31,069 bases of DNA from Acetobacteraceae bacterium (GCA_003506895.1 DNXO01000069.1:22128-53196); one strand, 5' to 3'; shown: positions 1 through 8,046, counted from the first letter of the stretch. The notes: a model not told the origin generated them from the sequence alone. Numbers and translations: made by a program.

Positions 1-134
1 AGAAGAGCCGCGAGCAGTTCGAGATTCGGACTCATCGCCGCCTGTTGGACATCGTGGAGCCGACCCCGCAGACGGTGGACGCGCTGATGAAGCTCGACCT
101 CGCCGCCGGCGTGGATGTTGAGATCAAGATCTAA
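1..134 (+). CDS. rpsJ: 30S ribosomal protein S10, C-terminal part
   Basis: This is the last 43 codons of S10, cut by the left edge of the window; the reading frame enters at base 3 and ends in TAA at 132-134. The segment RTHRRLLDIVEPTPQTVDAL is the conserved C-terminal part of S10. S10 is a protein of the 30S head and, with NusB, an antitermination factor. It is the first gene of the S10 operon in most bacteria, and rplC follows four bases later, as expected. The promoter and any leader lie outside the window. Confidence 0.96.
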   Translation, partial: KSREQFEIRTHRRLLDIVEPTPQTVDALMKLDLAAGVDVEIKI

Positions 135-138
135 GACC

Positions 139-855
139 ATGACCCAGCCACTCCGCACCGGTCTCCTGGCCAAAAAGCTTGGTATGACCCGGATATTCAA
201 GGATGACGGCACCCATGTGCCCGTCACCGTGCTGCACCTGGACCAGGTGCAGGTTGTCGCCGCGCGCACCGAAGAGAAGGACGGCTACAATGCTGTCCAG
301 ATCGGTTTCGGTAAGGCGAAGGTGAAGAACGTCACCCAGCCGCAGCGCGGTCACTTCGCCAAGGCGAAGGTCGAGCCGAAGATGAAGCTGGTCGAGTTCC
401 GGGTTGCCCCCGACGCGCTGCTGGAGCCGGGTGTAAGCCTGTCCGCCGCGCATTTCGCGGCCGGCCAGAAGGTCGATGTCTGCGGAACCTCGAAGGGCAA
501 GGGCTTCGCGGGTGGTATGAAGCGCTGGAACTTTGCCGGGCTTGAAGCCTCGCACGGCGTGTCGATCAGCCATCGCTCGCTGGGTTCGACCGGTAACCGT
601 CAGGATCCGGGCAAGACCTTCAAGAATAAGAAGATGGCCGGTCATCTCGGCGTCGAGCGTATCACCACTCTCAACCTGGAAGTGGCGGCCGTGGACGCGG
701 AAAAGGGCCTGATCATGATCAAGGGCGCCGTCCCGGGCAGCAAGAATGGCTACGTGCTGGTGCGCGATGCCATCAAGCGCGCTCGTCCGGCCGATGCAGC
801 TTATCCGGCGGCGCTTATCGAAGCCCCCGTTGCCGACGCGCCGGCAGCCGGCTGA
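139..855 (+). CDS. rplC: 50S ribosomal protein L3
   Basis: The protein has 238 residues. L3 is an early assembly protein of the 50S subunit whose loop reaches towards the peptidyl-transferase centre. The start GLLAKKLGMTRIFKDDG, the core GTSKGKGFAGGMKRW and the segment SHGVSISHRSLGSTG are family signatures. The Gln in GNRQDPGKTF is the residue methylated by PrmB in other bacteria. An upstream in-frame ATG at 115 lies inside rpsJ and would add eight non-conserved residues, so I chose the ATG at 139, four bases after the rpsJ stop. The C-terminal 25 residues are Ala/Pro-rich and extend beyond the short enterobacterial form. No separate Shine-Dalgarno is obvious, so coupling to rpsJ is likely. 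Confidence 0.97.
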   Translation: MTQPLRTGLLAKKLGMTRIFKDDGTHVPVTVLHLDQVQVVAARTEEKDGYNAVQIGFGKAKVKNVTQPQRGHFAKAKVEPKMKLVEFRVAPDALLEPGVSLSAAHFAAGQKVDVCGTSKGKGFAGGMKRWNFAGLEASHGVSISHRSLGSTGNRQDPGKTFKNKKMAGHLGVERITTLNLEVAAVDAEKGLIMIKGAVPGSKNGYVLVRDAIKRARPADAAYPAALIEAPVADAPAAG

Positions 856-866
856 GGAACAGGCAG

Positions 867-1508
867 ATGCAAGTCGATATCATCACGCTTGAAAATGCGA
901 CGACCGGCAGCACGGAGCTACCGGACGACATTTTCGCCACCACGCCGCGCCAGGACATCATGGCGCGTGTCGTTCACTGGCAGTTGTCGAAGCGCCGCGG
1001 CGGCAACCACAAGGTTAAGGGGATGGCGGAGGTTTCCGGCACCACCAAGAAGCCTTACAAGCAGAAGGGCACCGGCAACGCCCGTCAGGGTAGCCTGCGC
1101 TCGCCGCAGTTCCGCACTGGCGGTGTCGTTCATGGTCCAGTTGTTCGTTCGCACGAATATAGCCTGAACAAAAAGGTTCGCCGTCTTGGCCTGATTTCCG
1201 CATTGTCGCAGAAGCTGGCCGAGAACAAGCTGGTGGTCCTGGACGCCGCGACGCACGCGCCGAAGACCGCGGAACTGGCCAAGAAGATCAAGGCGCTGGG
1301 CTGGAAGTCCGCGCTGATCATCGACGGTTCGGTTGACGATGGCTTCATGCGCGCCTGCCGCAACATCCACCGCCTGGATGTGCTGCCGACGGTCGGAGCC
1401 AATGTCTACGACATCCTGAACCACGACGTTCTGGCGATCACCACCGCCGGCCTCGAGGGTCTGAAGGCACGCATCAACGGGGTCGCCGCGACAGGAGAGG
1501 CCGCATGA
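867..1508 (+). CDS. rplD: 50S ribosomal protein L4
   Basis: The protein has 213 residues, close to the usual bacterial size. L4 binds 23S rRNA early in assembly, and its long loop lines the exit tunnel. The loop signature is visible as GTGNARQGSLRSPQFRTGG, followed by the VHGP segment. In E. coli, L4 also represses its own operon through the S10 leader; that leader is not in this window. The gene starts 11 bases after rplC, and its stop overlaps the rplW start by four bases, which suggests coupled translation. Confidence 0.97.
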   Translation: MQVDIITLENATTGSTELPDDIFATTPRQDIMARVVHWQLSKRRGGNHKVKGMAEVSGTTKKPYKQKGTGNARQGSLRSPQFRTGGVVHGPVVRSHEYSLNKKVRRLGLISALSQKLAENKLVVLDAATHAPKTAELAKKIKALGWKSALIIDGSVDDGFMRACRNIHRLDVLPTVGANVYDILNHDVLAITTAGLEGLKARINGVAATGEAA

Positions 1509-1825
1509 CCGCCGCACCGAAAAAGTCTCTTTCCAAAGAGGCGATGTATCAGATCATCCGCGCCCCGCTGATCACCGAAAAGATGACGCTTCTGACGGAG
1601 AAGAATCAATTCGGCTTCAAGGTTGCCACCGACGCAACCAAGCCGGAGATCGCTGCCGCGGTTGAAGCTCTGTTCAACGTCAAGGTCACCTCGGTGAACA
1701 CCTTGATCCAGAAGGGCAAGACCAAGCGCTTTAAGGGACGTCCGGGCGTACGCTCTGATGTCAAAAAAGCCATCGTGACCCTGGCGCCCGGCCAGTCGAT
1801 CGATTTCACCTCCGGCCTCGCATAA
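1505..1825 (+). CDS. rplW: 50S ribosomal protein L23
   Basis: The protein has 106 residues, normal for L23. It sits at the tunnel exit and is the docking site for trigger factor and SRP. The N-terminal part YQIIRAPLITEKMTLL and the C-terminal RNA-binding part KRFKGRPGVRSDVKKAIVTL are typical. The ATG overlaps the rplD stop in an ATGA arrangement. About ten residues before the conserved YQIIRAP form a short Lys/Ser-rich tail. Confidence 0.96.
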   Translation: MTAAPKKSLSKEAMYQIIRAPLITEKMTLLTEKNQFGFKVATDATKPEIAAAVEALFNVKVTSVNTLIQKGKTKRFKGRPGVRSDVKKAIVTLAPGQSIDFTSGLA

Positions 1826-1837
1826 GGCACGCGGAAG

Positions 1838-2668
1838 ATGGCACTTAGGCAATTCAATCCAGTCACGGCGAGCCTTCGCGGCACCGTGCTGATCAATCGT
1901 TCCGAGCTGTGGAAGGGCAAGCCCGTTAAGGGTTTGACCGAAGGTCAGCACAGCCATGGCGGACGTAACAACCACGGCCGTATCACCAGCCGGTTTCGCG
2001 GCGGTGGACACAAGCAGGCCTATCGCGTTGTCGACTTCAAGCGTCGCAAGTTCGACGTCCCTGGCGTCGTCGAGCGTCTGGAATACGATCCGAACCGTAC
2101 CGCGTTCATCGCGTTGATCAAGTATCAGGATGGGGAACTCTCCTACATCCTGGCGCCGCAGCGTCTGAAGGTCGGTGACCAGGTGATCGCCGGCGCACGC
2201 GTGGACATCAAGCCGGGCAATGCTATGCCTCTGGCGGCGATCCCCGTCGGCACGATCATCCACAACATCGAGATGAAGCTCGGTGCCGGTGGCAAGATCG
2301 CCCGTTCGGCTGGGACATTCGCGCAGTTGGTCGGCAAGGACTCCGGTTATGCGCAGATCAAGCTGATGTCGGGCGAGCTTCGCGTTGTGCGGTCCGAATG
2401 CATCGCCTCGATCGGCGCTGTGTCCAACCCGGACAACATGAACCAGAAGTTGGGCAAGGCCGGCCGTATGCGCTGGCTGGGCTTCAAGCCGCATAACCGC
2501 GGTGTCGTCATGAACCCGGTCGATCATCCCCTTGGTGGTGGTGAAGGCCGGAGCTCGGGCGGCCGTCATCCGGTTTCTCCGTGGGGCCAGCCGGCCAAGG
2601 GCTACAAGACGCGCGGCAACAAGCGGACGGACAGCCTGATCATCCGCCGCCGTAACAAGGGTAAGTAA
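1838..2668 (+). CDS. rplB: 50S ribosomal protein L2
   Basis: The protein has 276 residues, the standard length. L2 is a primary 23S rRNA-binding protein needed for subunit joining and peptidyl-transferase activity. It shows the N-terminal OB-like part (GGRNNHGRITSRFRGGGHKQ) and the conserved C-terminal loop starting NPVDHPLGGGEG, which carries the universally conserved histidines near the active centre. The basic tail KRTDSLIIRRRNKGK is also typical. It starts 12 bases after rplW, and only one base separates its stop from rpsS. Confidence 0.98.
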   Translation: MALRQFNPVTASLRGTVLINRSELWKGKPVKGLTEGQHSHGGRNNHGRITSRFRGGGHKQAYRVVDFKRRKFDVPGVVERLEYDPNRTAFIALIKYQDGELSYILAPQRLKVGDQVIAGARVDIKPGNAMPLAAIPVGTIIHNIEMKLGAGGKIARSAGTFAQLVGKDSGYAQIKLMSGELRVVRSECIASIGAVSNPDNMNQKLGKAGRMRWLGFKPHNRGVVMNPVDHPLGGGEGRSSGGRHPVSPWGQPAKGYKTRGNKRTDSLIIRRRNKGK

Positions 2669-2669
2669 G

Positions 2670-2948
2670 ATGGCGCGTTCCGTATGGAAGGGACCGTTTG
2701 TCGACGGTTACCTGCTGCAAAAGGCCGAAAACGCGAAGGCTTCGTCCCGCAACGAGATCATTAAGATCTGGTCGCGCCGCTCGACGATTCTTCCGCAGTT
2801 CGTTGGCCTGACCTTTGGGGTTTACAACGGTCATAAGTTCCTGCCCGTGCAGGTGAACGAGAATATGGTCGGCCACAAGTTCGGTGAATTCTCGCCGACC
2901 CGCACCTTCAGCGGTCATGCGGCCGACAAGAAGGCGAGGCGCGGCTAA
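2670..2948 (+). CDS. rpsS: 30S ribosomal protein S19
   Basis: The protein has 92 residues, the normal size. S19 forms a complex with S13 in the 30S head near the A-site tRNA. The start MARSVWKGPFVDGYLLQKAE, the centre SRRSTILPQFVGLTFGVYNG and the end GEFSPTRTFSGHAADKKARR match the family throughout. It lies between rplB and rplV with one-base gaps on both sides. Confidence 0.97.
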   Translation: MARSVWKGPFVDGYLLQKAENAKASSRNEIIKIWSRRSTILPQFVGLTFGVYNGHKFLPVQVNENMVGHKFGEFSPTRTFSGHAADKKARRG

Positions 2949-2949
2949 C

Positions 2950-3354
2950 ATGAGCAAGCCGAAGCATGATCGGGGTCTCCCCGAGACCGAGGCACAGGCC
3001 ATCGTCAGCAATCTGCGGGTTAGCCCGCGGAAGTTGAACCTGGTAGCTGCCATGATCCGCAACCTGCCCGCGGGCCGCGCGGTCGCAACGCTGACGTTCA
3101 GCAAGCGCCGTATCGCCCATCAGGTGAAGAAGGCGCTGGAAAGCGCCATCGCGAATGCCGAAAACAACCATTCGCTCGACGTCGATCGTTTGGTCGTCGC
3201 CCGTGCGGAAGTTGGCCGGTCCATCGTGATGCGCCGGTTCCATGCACGTGGCCGCGGTCGCGCGTCGCGTGTTGAGAAGTGGTTCAGCCACCTGAAGATC
3301 GTCGTCGCCGAACGTGCGCAGGAAGAAACCGGCACCGAAGGGGGGGCCGCATAA
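2950..3354 (+). CDS. rplV: 50S ribosomal protein L22
   Basis: The protein has 134 residues. L22 contacts all 23S rRNA domains, and its beta-hairpin lines the exit tunnel where macrolides act. Conserved parts are NLRVSPRKLNLVAAMIR and the C-terminal hairpin region FHARGRGRASRVEKWFSHL. The open frame extends upstream into rpsS, but the ATG at 2950, one base after the rpsS stop, gives the expected N-terminus. It is about 20 residues longer than the E. coli protein, from an N-terminal lead (MSKPKHDRGLPETEAQ) and an acidic/Gly-rich tail. Confidence 0.96.
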   Translation: MSKPKHDRGLPETEAQAIVSNLRVSPRKLNLVAAMIRNLPAGRAVATLTFSKRRIAHQVKKALESAIANAENNHSLDVDRLVVARAEVGRSIVMRRFHARGRGRASRVEKWFSHLKIVVAERAQEETGTEGGAA

Positions 3355-3355
3355 T

Positions 3356-4033
3356 ATGGGTCATAAAGTTAATCCGATCGGTCTGCGCCTCGGCATCAAC
3401 CGCACGTGGGACAGCCGCTGGTTCGCCGGCACCGATTATTCCAAGCTGCTGCACGAGGACTTCAAGCTTCGTGCGCATCTGCGCAACAAGCTGCGCGGCG
3501 CTGGCGTTTCCCGCGTTGTGATCGAACGCCCGGCCAAGAAGCCACGCGTCACGATCTATGCGGCCCGCCCTGGCGTTGTTATCGGCAAGAAGGGCCAGGA
3601 CATCGAGACCTTGAAGAAGGATCTCACCAAGATGGCGAAGGCCGAGGTGTCGCTGAACATCGTCGAGATCCGCAAGCCGGAAATCGATGCGACCCTGGTG
3701 GCCGAGAATATCGCCCAGCAGCTTGAGCGTCGTGTGGCCTTCCGTCGTGCGATGAAGCGCGCGGTTCAGTCGGCAATGCGTTTGGGCGCCCAGGGCATCC
3801 GGATCAATTGCGGTGGCCGCCTCGGCGGTGCCGAAATCGCTCGTGTGGAATGGTACCGTGAAGGTCGGGTGCCCTTGCACACGCTGCGCGCGGACATCGA
3901 CTTCGGTGTAGCGACGGCGAAGACGACGTATGGCACATGCGGTGTGAAGGTATGGGTATTCAAGGGCGAGATCATGGCCCACGACCCGATGGCTCAGGAC
4001 CGTAAGGCCGCCGAACAGGCGCCGCAGCGGTAA
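3356..4033 (+). CDS. rpsC: 30S ribosomal protein S3
   Basis: The protein has 225 residues. S3 is at the mRNA entry channel and takes part in the ribosomal helicase activity. The N-terminus MGHKVNPIGLRLGINRTWDS is diagnostic. A type II KH domain is seen with its GxxG loop in GVVIGKKGQDIETL (residues about 75-90). The C-terminal domain contains GCGGRLGGAEIAR-like sequence (NCGGRLGGAEIAR). The start ATG at 3356 follows the rplV stop by one base; the frame is open further upstream but only through rplV. Confidence 0.97.
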   Translation: MGHKVNPIGLRLGINRTWDSRWFAGTDYSKLLHEDFKLRAHLRNKLRGAGVSRVVIERPAKKPRVTIYAARPGVVIGKKGQDIETLKKDLTKMAKAEVSLNIVEIRKPEIDATLVAENIAQQLERRVAFRRAMKRAVQSAMRLGAQGIRINCGGRLGGAEIARVEWYREGRVPLHTLRADIDFGVATAKTTYGTCGVKVWVFKGEIMAHDPMAQDRKAAEQAPQR

Positions 4034-4047
4034 GTGGAATTTAGAAA

Positions 4048-4464
4048 ATGCTCTCTCCGAAGCGCACTAAATATCGCAAGCAGCACAAGGGCCGCATCCA
4101 TGGCTTGTCCAAGGGTGGCACCGCGCTGAATTTTGGCACATTTGGCCTGAAGGCCTTGGAGCCGGAGCGCATTACCGCCCGCCAGATCGAGTCCGCTCGT
4201 CGGGCGATCACCAGGGCGATGAAGCGTGCTGGCCGCGTGTGGATCCGGATTTTCCCGGATGTGCCCGTTTCCACGAAGCCCGCCGAAGTCCGCATGGGCT
4301 CCGGCAAGGGTTCGCCGGAATTCTGGGTGGCGCGGGTGGCACCTGGCCGCATCATGTTTGAGATCGACGGCGTGACGCCGGAACTGGCGCGTGAGGCTCT
4401 GACCCTTGGTGCGGCGAAGCTGCCCATCAAGACGAAGTTCATCGCGCGGATCGGAGACGCGTAA
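4048..4464 (+). CDS. rplP: 50S ribosomal protein L16
   Basis: The protein has 138 residues, the standard length. L16 organises the A-site tRNA-binding region of the 50S subunit. The N-terminus MLSPKRTKYRKQHKGRIHG and the conserved KPAEVRMGSGKGSPEFWVA segment are clear. In E. coli one Arg of this latter region is hydroxylated by YcfD; whether that occurs here is unknown. The stop and the rpmC start share a base (TAATG), so translation is coupled. Confidence 0.97.
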   Translation: MLSPKRTKYRKQHKGRIHGLSKGGTALNFGTFGLKALEPERITARQIESARRAITRAMKRAGRVWIRIFPDVPVSTKPAEVRMGSGKGSPEFWVARVAPGRIMFEIDGVTPELAREALTLGAAKLPIKTKFIARIGDA

Positions 4465-4685
4465 TGGCCAAGAATGCTCTCTACAAGGCCAGCGATGTCC
4501 GTGCGAAGACGCCGGATGAGCTGTCGGGCCTGCTGTTGGATCTACGCAAGGAGCAGTTCAACCTGCGCTTTCAGCGTGCGACCGGCCAGCAGGAAGGCAC
4601 CGGTCGGGTGCGTGAAGTTCGCCGCGAAATTGCGCGCGTGAAAACCATCCAGGCGGAAAAGTCTCGTTCCGCCGGTAAGCAGTAA
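4464..4685 (+). CDS. rpmC: 50S ribosomal protein L29
   Basis: The protein has 73 residues. L29 is a small two-helix protein near the tunnel exit next to L23. It shows the helical pattern and the motif ELRKEQFNLRFQ-like sequence (DLRKEQFNLRFQRATGQ), followed by VREVRREIARVKTI. It overlaps rplP by one base and is followed 11 bases later by rpsQ with a clear AAGGAG Shine-Dalgarno. Confidence 0.95.
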   Translation: MAKNALYKASDVRAKTPDELSGLLLDLRKEQFNLRFQRATGQQEGTGRVREVRREIARVKTIQAEKSRSAGKQ

Positions 4686-4696
4686 GGAGTAGGGCG

Positions 4697-4969
4697 ATGC
4701 CAAGGCGCGTCCTGACAGGGCGGGTAACCAGCGACAAGATGGACAAGACCATTACGGTTCTTGTCGATCGCCGCGTGATGCACCCGCTGTATAAGAAGTT
4801 CATCCGCAAGTCGAAGAAGTACGCCGCGCACGACGAAGCGAACGTATGCAAGATCGGCGATCTGGTTCGCATCGAAGAGTGCGCCCCGATCAGCAAGCGG
4901 AAGACCTGGACTTTGGTTGAGCGCAACGGTCAGACCGTCGCCGAAGCCTCGCCCGCGTCCGCCGGCTAA
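4697..4969 (+). CDS. rpsQ: 30S ribosomal protein S17
   Basis: The protein has 90 residues. S17 is an OB-fold primary binding protein of the 5' domain of 16S rRNA. The N-terminus RRVLTGRVTSDKMDKTITVL, the centre HPLYKKFIRKSKKYAAHDE and GDLVRIEECAPISKRKTW are family signatures. An Ala/Ser/Pro tail ends the protein. The order rpmC-rpsQ-rplN marks the join of the S10 and spc operons of E. coli; no promoter or terminator separates them here, so one transcript probably continues. Confidence 0.96.
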   Translation: MPRRVLTGRVTSDKMDKTITVLVDRRVMHPLYKKFIRKSKKYAAHDEANVCKIGDLVRIEECAPISKRKTWTLVERNGQTVAEASPASAG

Positions 4970-4981
4970 GGGAGACGCGCA

Positions 4982-5350
4982 ATGATCCAGGTAGAGAGCA
5001 ATCTCGAAGTCGCCGATAACTCCGGTGCCCGCCGCGTTCAGTGCATCAAGGTGCTGGGCGGCTCCAAGCGCCGGTTCGCGTCTGTTGGCGATGTCATAGT
5101 CGTGTCGATCAAGGAAGCAATTCCCCGCGGCAAAGTGAAGAAGGGTGACGTCCACCAGGCGGTGATCGTTCGCACCAGCTTCCCGGTTCGCCGGGCCGAC
5201 GGCAGCGCGATCCGCTTCGACCGCAACGCCGCCGTACTGATCAACAAGCAGCAGGAGCCGATCGGCACCCGCATCTTTGGCCCGGTCGTGCGTGAGCTGC
5301 GTGGTCGCAAGTTCATGAAGATCATCTCTCTCGCGCCGGAGGTCTTATAA
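4982..5350 (+). CDS. rplN: 50S ribosomal protein L14
   Basis: The protein has 122 residues, exactly the common bacterial length. L14 lies at the subunit interface (bridges with 16S h14) and is the docking site of the silencing factor RsfS. The N-terminus MIQVESNLEVADNSGARRVQ and the region AIPRGKVKKGDVHQAVIVRT are diagnostic. The stop overlaps the rplX start (TAATG). Confidence 0.98.
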   Translation: MIQVESNLEVADNSGARRVQCIKVLGGSKRRFASVGDVIVVSIKEAIPRGKVKKGDVHQAVIVRTSFPVRRADGSAIRFDRNAAVLINKQQEPIGTRIFGPVVRELRGRKFMKIISLAPEVL

Positions 5351-5670
5351 TGGCCGCGCGTATTCGTAAGGGCGACACCGTTCTGGTGACGACCGGCAAA
5401 AGCAAGGGCCAGCGCGGCGAAGTGCTGCGTGTGTTCCCTGATGCCGAACGGGCTCTCGTGCAGGGCGCCAATATGGCGCGCCACCACACGAAGCCGACCG
5501 GGATGGGCCAACCCGGTGGAATCATCGACCGTGAGGCGACGATCCACCTGTCCAATCTGAAGCTGATCGACCCCAAGAGCGAAAAACCGACCAAGGTCGG
5601 GTTCCGCGTTCTTGACGGCGGTCGCAAGGTCCGTGTCGCCAAGGCGACCGGCGAAGTGATCGAAGGCTAG
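5350..5670 (+). CDS. rplX: 50S ribosomal protein L24
   Basis: The protein has 106 residues. L24 is one of the assembly initiator proteins and is placed near the tunnel exit. The N-terminal KOW motif is seen in KGDTVLVTTGKSKGQRGEV, followed by the conserved NMARHHTKPTGMGQPGGI. It overlaps rplN by one base. Four bases separate its stop from the rplE start. Confidence 0.96.
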   Translation: MAARIRKGDTVLVTTGKSKGQRGEVLRVFPDAERALVQGANMARHHTKPTGMGQPGGIIDREATIHLSNLKLIDPKSEKPTKVGFRVLDGGRKVRVAKATGEVIEG

Positions 5671-5674
5671 TACG

Positions 5675-6358
5675 ATGAGCGGAACCAAGAACCAACCCAA
5701 GGGTAAGGCCAGCGCCCCCCGTGGAGCCGGCGGCCCGCCCGCCGGCAAGGAAGCCCAGCGCGCCGCGCGCCGGGTAGAGATTGTCGGCGTTGACAACCCT
5801 TCTGCCTCCCCGTCCGAAACGCCGCGTATGCAGCAGCGCTACCGCGAAGAAATTCGTGCGAAGCTGCGTGCGGAATTCGGCTATGCGAACGAGATGCAGG
5901 TTCCGAAGCTGGAAAAGATCGTCCTCAACATGGGTGTCGGCGAAGCGACCGGCGACCAGAAGAAGCTGGATGCAGCCGTGGCCGAATTGGCCGCGATCGC
6001 AGGTCAGCGCCCGGTGAAGACCGTGGCCAAGAAGGCGATCGCCGGCTTCAAGATCCGTAAGGGTTTGCCGATCGGTTGTAAGGTCACGCTTCGCAAGGCG
6101 CGGATGTATGAATTCCTTGATCGTCTAGTGACCATCGCCATGCCGCGTGTGCGCGACTTCCGCGGGATCACCGGCAAGGGTTTCGACGGTCGTGGCAACT
6201 TCGCCATGGGCCTGAAGGAACAGATCATCTTCCCGGAAATCAACTATGACCGGGTGGATCAGATTCGCGGCATGGACATTCAGTTCGTGACCACCGCGAA
6301 GACCGATGCCGAAGCGAAGGCCTTGCTCAAGGCTTTCGATATTCCTTTCGCCAACTGA
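5675..6358 (+). CDS. rplE: 50S ribosomal protein L5 with long N-terminal tail
   Basis: The protein has 227 residues, while most bacterial L5 proteins have about 180. The standard part begins near residue 52 (MQQRYREEIRAKL) and contains VPKLEKIVLNMGVGEA, ITGQRPV-like AGQRPVKTVAKKAIAGFKIR and GFDGRGNFAMGLKEQIIFPE. L5 binds 5S rRNA and the P-site tRNA. The first 51 residues are rich in Gly, Ala, Pro, Lys and Ser and look disordered. I kept the start at 5675 because a GAAGG element precedes it at the right distance and it lies four bases after rplX. The in-frame ATG at 5828 would give a normal-length L5 but has no Shine-Dalgarno. Confidence 0.9.
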   Translation: MSGTKNQPKGKASAPRGAGGPPAGKEAQRAARRVEIVGVDNPSASPSETPRMQQRYREEIRAKLRAEFGYANEMQVPKLEKIVLNMGVGEATGDQKKLDAAVAELAAIAGQRPVKTVAKKAIAGFKIRKGLPIGCKVTLRKARMYEFLDRLVTIAMPRVRDFRGITGKGFDGRGNFAMGLKEQIIFPEINYDRVDQIRGMDIQFVTTAKTDAEAKALLKAFDIPFAN

Positions 6359-6412
6359 GTATTTGGAAAACCCCCGATCGTTCATCGGTAGGTTCCGGAG
6401 GATCTAAACAGG

Positions 6413-6718
6413 ATGGCCAAAACTTCCCAGGTCAACCGCAATAAGATGCGTGAGAAGATGGCGAAGCGCGACAAGTCGAAGCGCCAGGTTCTTAAGGACG
6501 TCTTGATGGACAAGACGCTTCCGGTTGAGGATCGCTTCAACGCATCTTTGAAGCTGGCACAAATGCCGCGTAACGGGGCCGCGGTTCGCGTCCGCCTGCG
6601 CTGCGAGCTGACCGGCCGCTCACGCGGCAATTATCGCAAGTTCAAGCTTTGCCGTATCGCCCTGCGCGATCTGGCCAGCGCCGGGCAGATTCCGGGCATG
6701 GTCAAGGCGAGCTGGTAA
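6413..6718 (+). CDS. rpsN: 30S ribosomal protein S14 (zinc-free type)
   Basis: The protein has 101 residues, the long C-minus form that lacks the CxxC...CxxC zinc site. S14 is a late-assembling protein of the 30S head. Conserved parts are RNKMREKMAKRDKSKR and the C-terminal RCELTGRSRGNYRKFKLCRI. It follows rplE after 54 bases, which contain a small hairpin (6374-6388) and a good GGAGG Shine-Dalgarno at about 6397-6401. Confidence 0.97.
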   Translation: MAKTSQVNRNKMREKMAKRDKSKRQVLKDVLMDKTLPVEDRFNASLKLAQMPRNGAAVRVRLRCELTGRSRGNYRKFKLCRIALRDLASAGQIPGMVKASW

Positions 6719-6730
6719 GGGAACGGTACG

Positions 6731-7129
6731 ATGTCAATGTCCGATCCCGTCGGGGATATGCTAACCCGCATCCGCAACGCACAGCGTGCACGTCACTCTG
6801 TTTGCGTGGCGCCCGCGTCTAAACTGCGGGAGAATGTGCTGGGTGTCCTGAAGCGCGAAGGCTTCATCCGGGGTTATGCCTCGGAGCAGCTTCGCCCAGG
6901 CGTTGCGCAACTGCGCATCGAGCTGAAGTACAACGAAGGCGAGCCCGTGATTAAGGAGATCAATCGCGTCTCCAAGCCCGGCCGCCGCGTGTATGCGAAG
7001 ATCAAGGAATTGCCGCGGGTCTATGCTGGCCTGGGCATTTCCATCCTGTCCACGCCGCAAGGCGTGATGAGCGATGCCGAGGCACGCGCCGCCAATGTTG
7101 GCGGCGAAGTCCTCTGCCGCGTGTTCTAA
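6731..7129 (+). CDS. rpsH: 30S ribosomal protein S8
   Basis: The protein has 132 residues, the standard size. S8 binds helix 21 of 16S rRNA, and in E. coli it represses the spc operon by binding near the rplE start. The sequence shows DPVGDMLTRIRNAQRA at the N-terminus and the C-terminal signature GLGISILSTPQGVMSDAEAR. I see no obvious copy of an S8 target hairpin at the rplE start here, but I could not test this by folding. Confidence 0.97.
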   Translation: MSMSDPVGDMLTRIRNAQRARHSVCVAPASKLRENVLGVLKREGFIRGYASEQLRPGVAQLRIELKYNEGEPVIKEINRVSKPGRRVYAKIKELPRVYAGLGISILSTPQGVMSDAEARAANVGGEVLCRVF

Positions 7130-7143
7130 GGGGATAGTCGCGT

Positions 7144-7677
7144 ATGTCACGCGTCGGAAAATATCCGGTCGAAGTTCCCGCCGGTGTGCAGGTTGCCATC
7201 GCCGGGGGCATGGTGACCGCAAAGGGCAAGCTCGGTGAGCTGAAGTTGCCGCTGACCGATCTGGTTGAAGCCACGATTGACGGTAACAAGGTCAGCGTCA
7301 AACCGCGCAGCAACGAAGCGAAGGCCCGCATGATGTGGGGCACGACGCGGGCGTTGATCGCGACGATGGTGAAGGGTGTTTCCGTCGGCTATACCAAGTC
7401 GCTGGAAATCACCGGCACTGGTTATCGCGCCGCGGTGCAGGGCAAGAACCTGGAAATCAATCTTGGGTTCTCGCATCCCGTGATCTACCCGGTGCCGGAA
7501 GGCATCAAGATCACTTGTGAGAAACCGACCTCGATCAAGGTCGAGGGTGTGGATAAGCGCCAGGTTGGTCAGGTCGCTTCAGAGATTCGGGCGTTCCGTC
7601 CGCCGGAGCCGTATAAGGGCAAGGGCGCGCGCTACACCGACGAAACCATCCGGCGCAAGGAAGGCAAGAAGAAATGA
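7144..7677 (+). CDS. rplF: 50S ribosomal protein L6
   Basis: The protein has 177 residues, the usual length. L6 lies near the sarcin-ricin loop and the factor-binding site. The N-terminus MSRVGKYPVEVPAGV and the C-terminal signature PEPYKGKGARYTDETIRRKE are diagnostic; the central LEITGTGYRAAVQG is also conserved. Its last four bases overlap the rplR start (ATGA). Confidence 0.97.
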   Translation: MSRVGKYPVEVPAGVQVAIAGGMVTAKGKLGELKLPLTDLVEATIDGNKVSVKPRSNEAKARMMWGTTRALIATMVKGVSVGYTKSLEITGTGYRAAVQGKNLEINLGFSHPVIYPVPEGIKITCEKPTSIKVEGVDKRQVGQVASEIRAFRPPEPYKGKGARYTDETIRRKEGKKK

Positions 7678-8036
7678 GCGCGAAGCACGATCTCGCTGTT
7701 CGCCGCAAAAGCCGGCTGCGCTACCAGATCAAGCAGAAGTCGCACGGGCGCCCTCGCCTGTCGGTCTTCCGCTCGGGCAAGAATATGTATGCCCAGATCA
7801 TCGACGATACGGTTGGCAAGACCGTCGCCGCTGCTTCGACGCTGGACGCCAGCCTGAAGGCCGAGTTGAAGACGGGGGCCGACAAGGCCGCTGCCGCGGC
7901 TGTTGGCAAGCTGGTCGCCGAACGGGCGTTGGCTGCTGGCATCAAGCAGGTGGTCTTCGATCGCGGGTCTTACATTTATCACGGCCGGGTCAAGACCCTG
8001 GCCGATGCCGCCCGCGAAGGCGGGTTGGACTTCTAA
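7674..8036 (+). CDS. rplR: 50S ribosomal protein L18
   Basis: The protein has 120 residues. L18 binds 5S rRNA together with L5 and L25. Conserved elements are the basic N-terminal part RRKSRLRYQIKQKSHGRPRL, SVFRSGKNMYAQIIDD and the C-terminal DRGSYIYHGRVKTLADAARE. It overlaps rplF by four bases and is followed after 10 bases by rpsE with an AAGGA Shine-Dalgarno. Confidence 0.97.
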   Translation: MSAKHDLAVRRKSRLRYQIKQKSHGRPRLSVFRSGKNMYAQIIDDTVGKTVAAASTLDASLKAELKTGADKAAAAAVGKLVAERALAAGIKQVVFDRGSYIYHGRVKTLADAAREGGLDF

Positions 8037-8046
8037 GGAAACACAC

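Noticed and set aside
1406..2569. Long minus-strand open frame of 387 codons opposite rplW and rplB
   Set aside because: It is the mirror of two certain ribosomal genes and has no family likeness; such shadows are common in GC-rich DNA.
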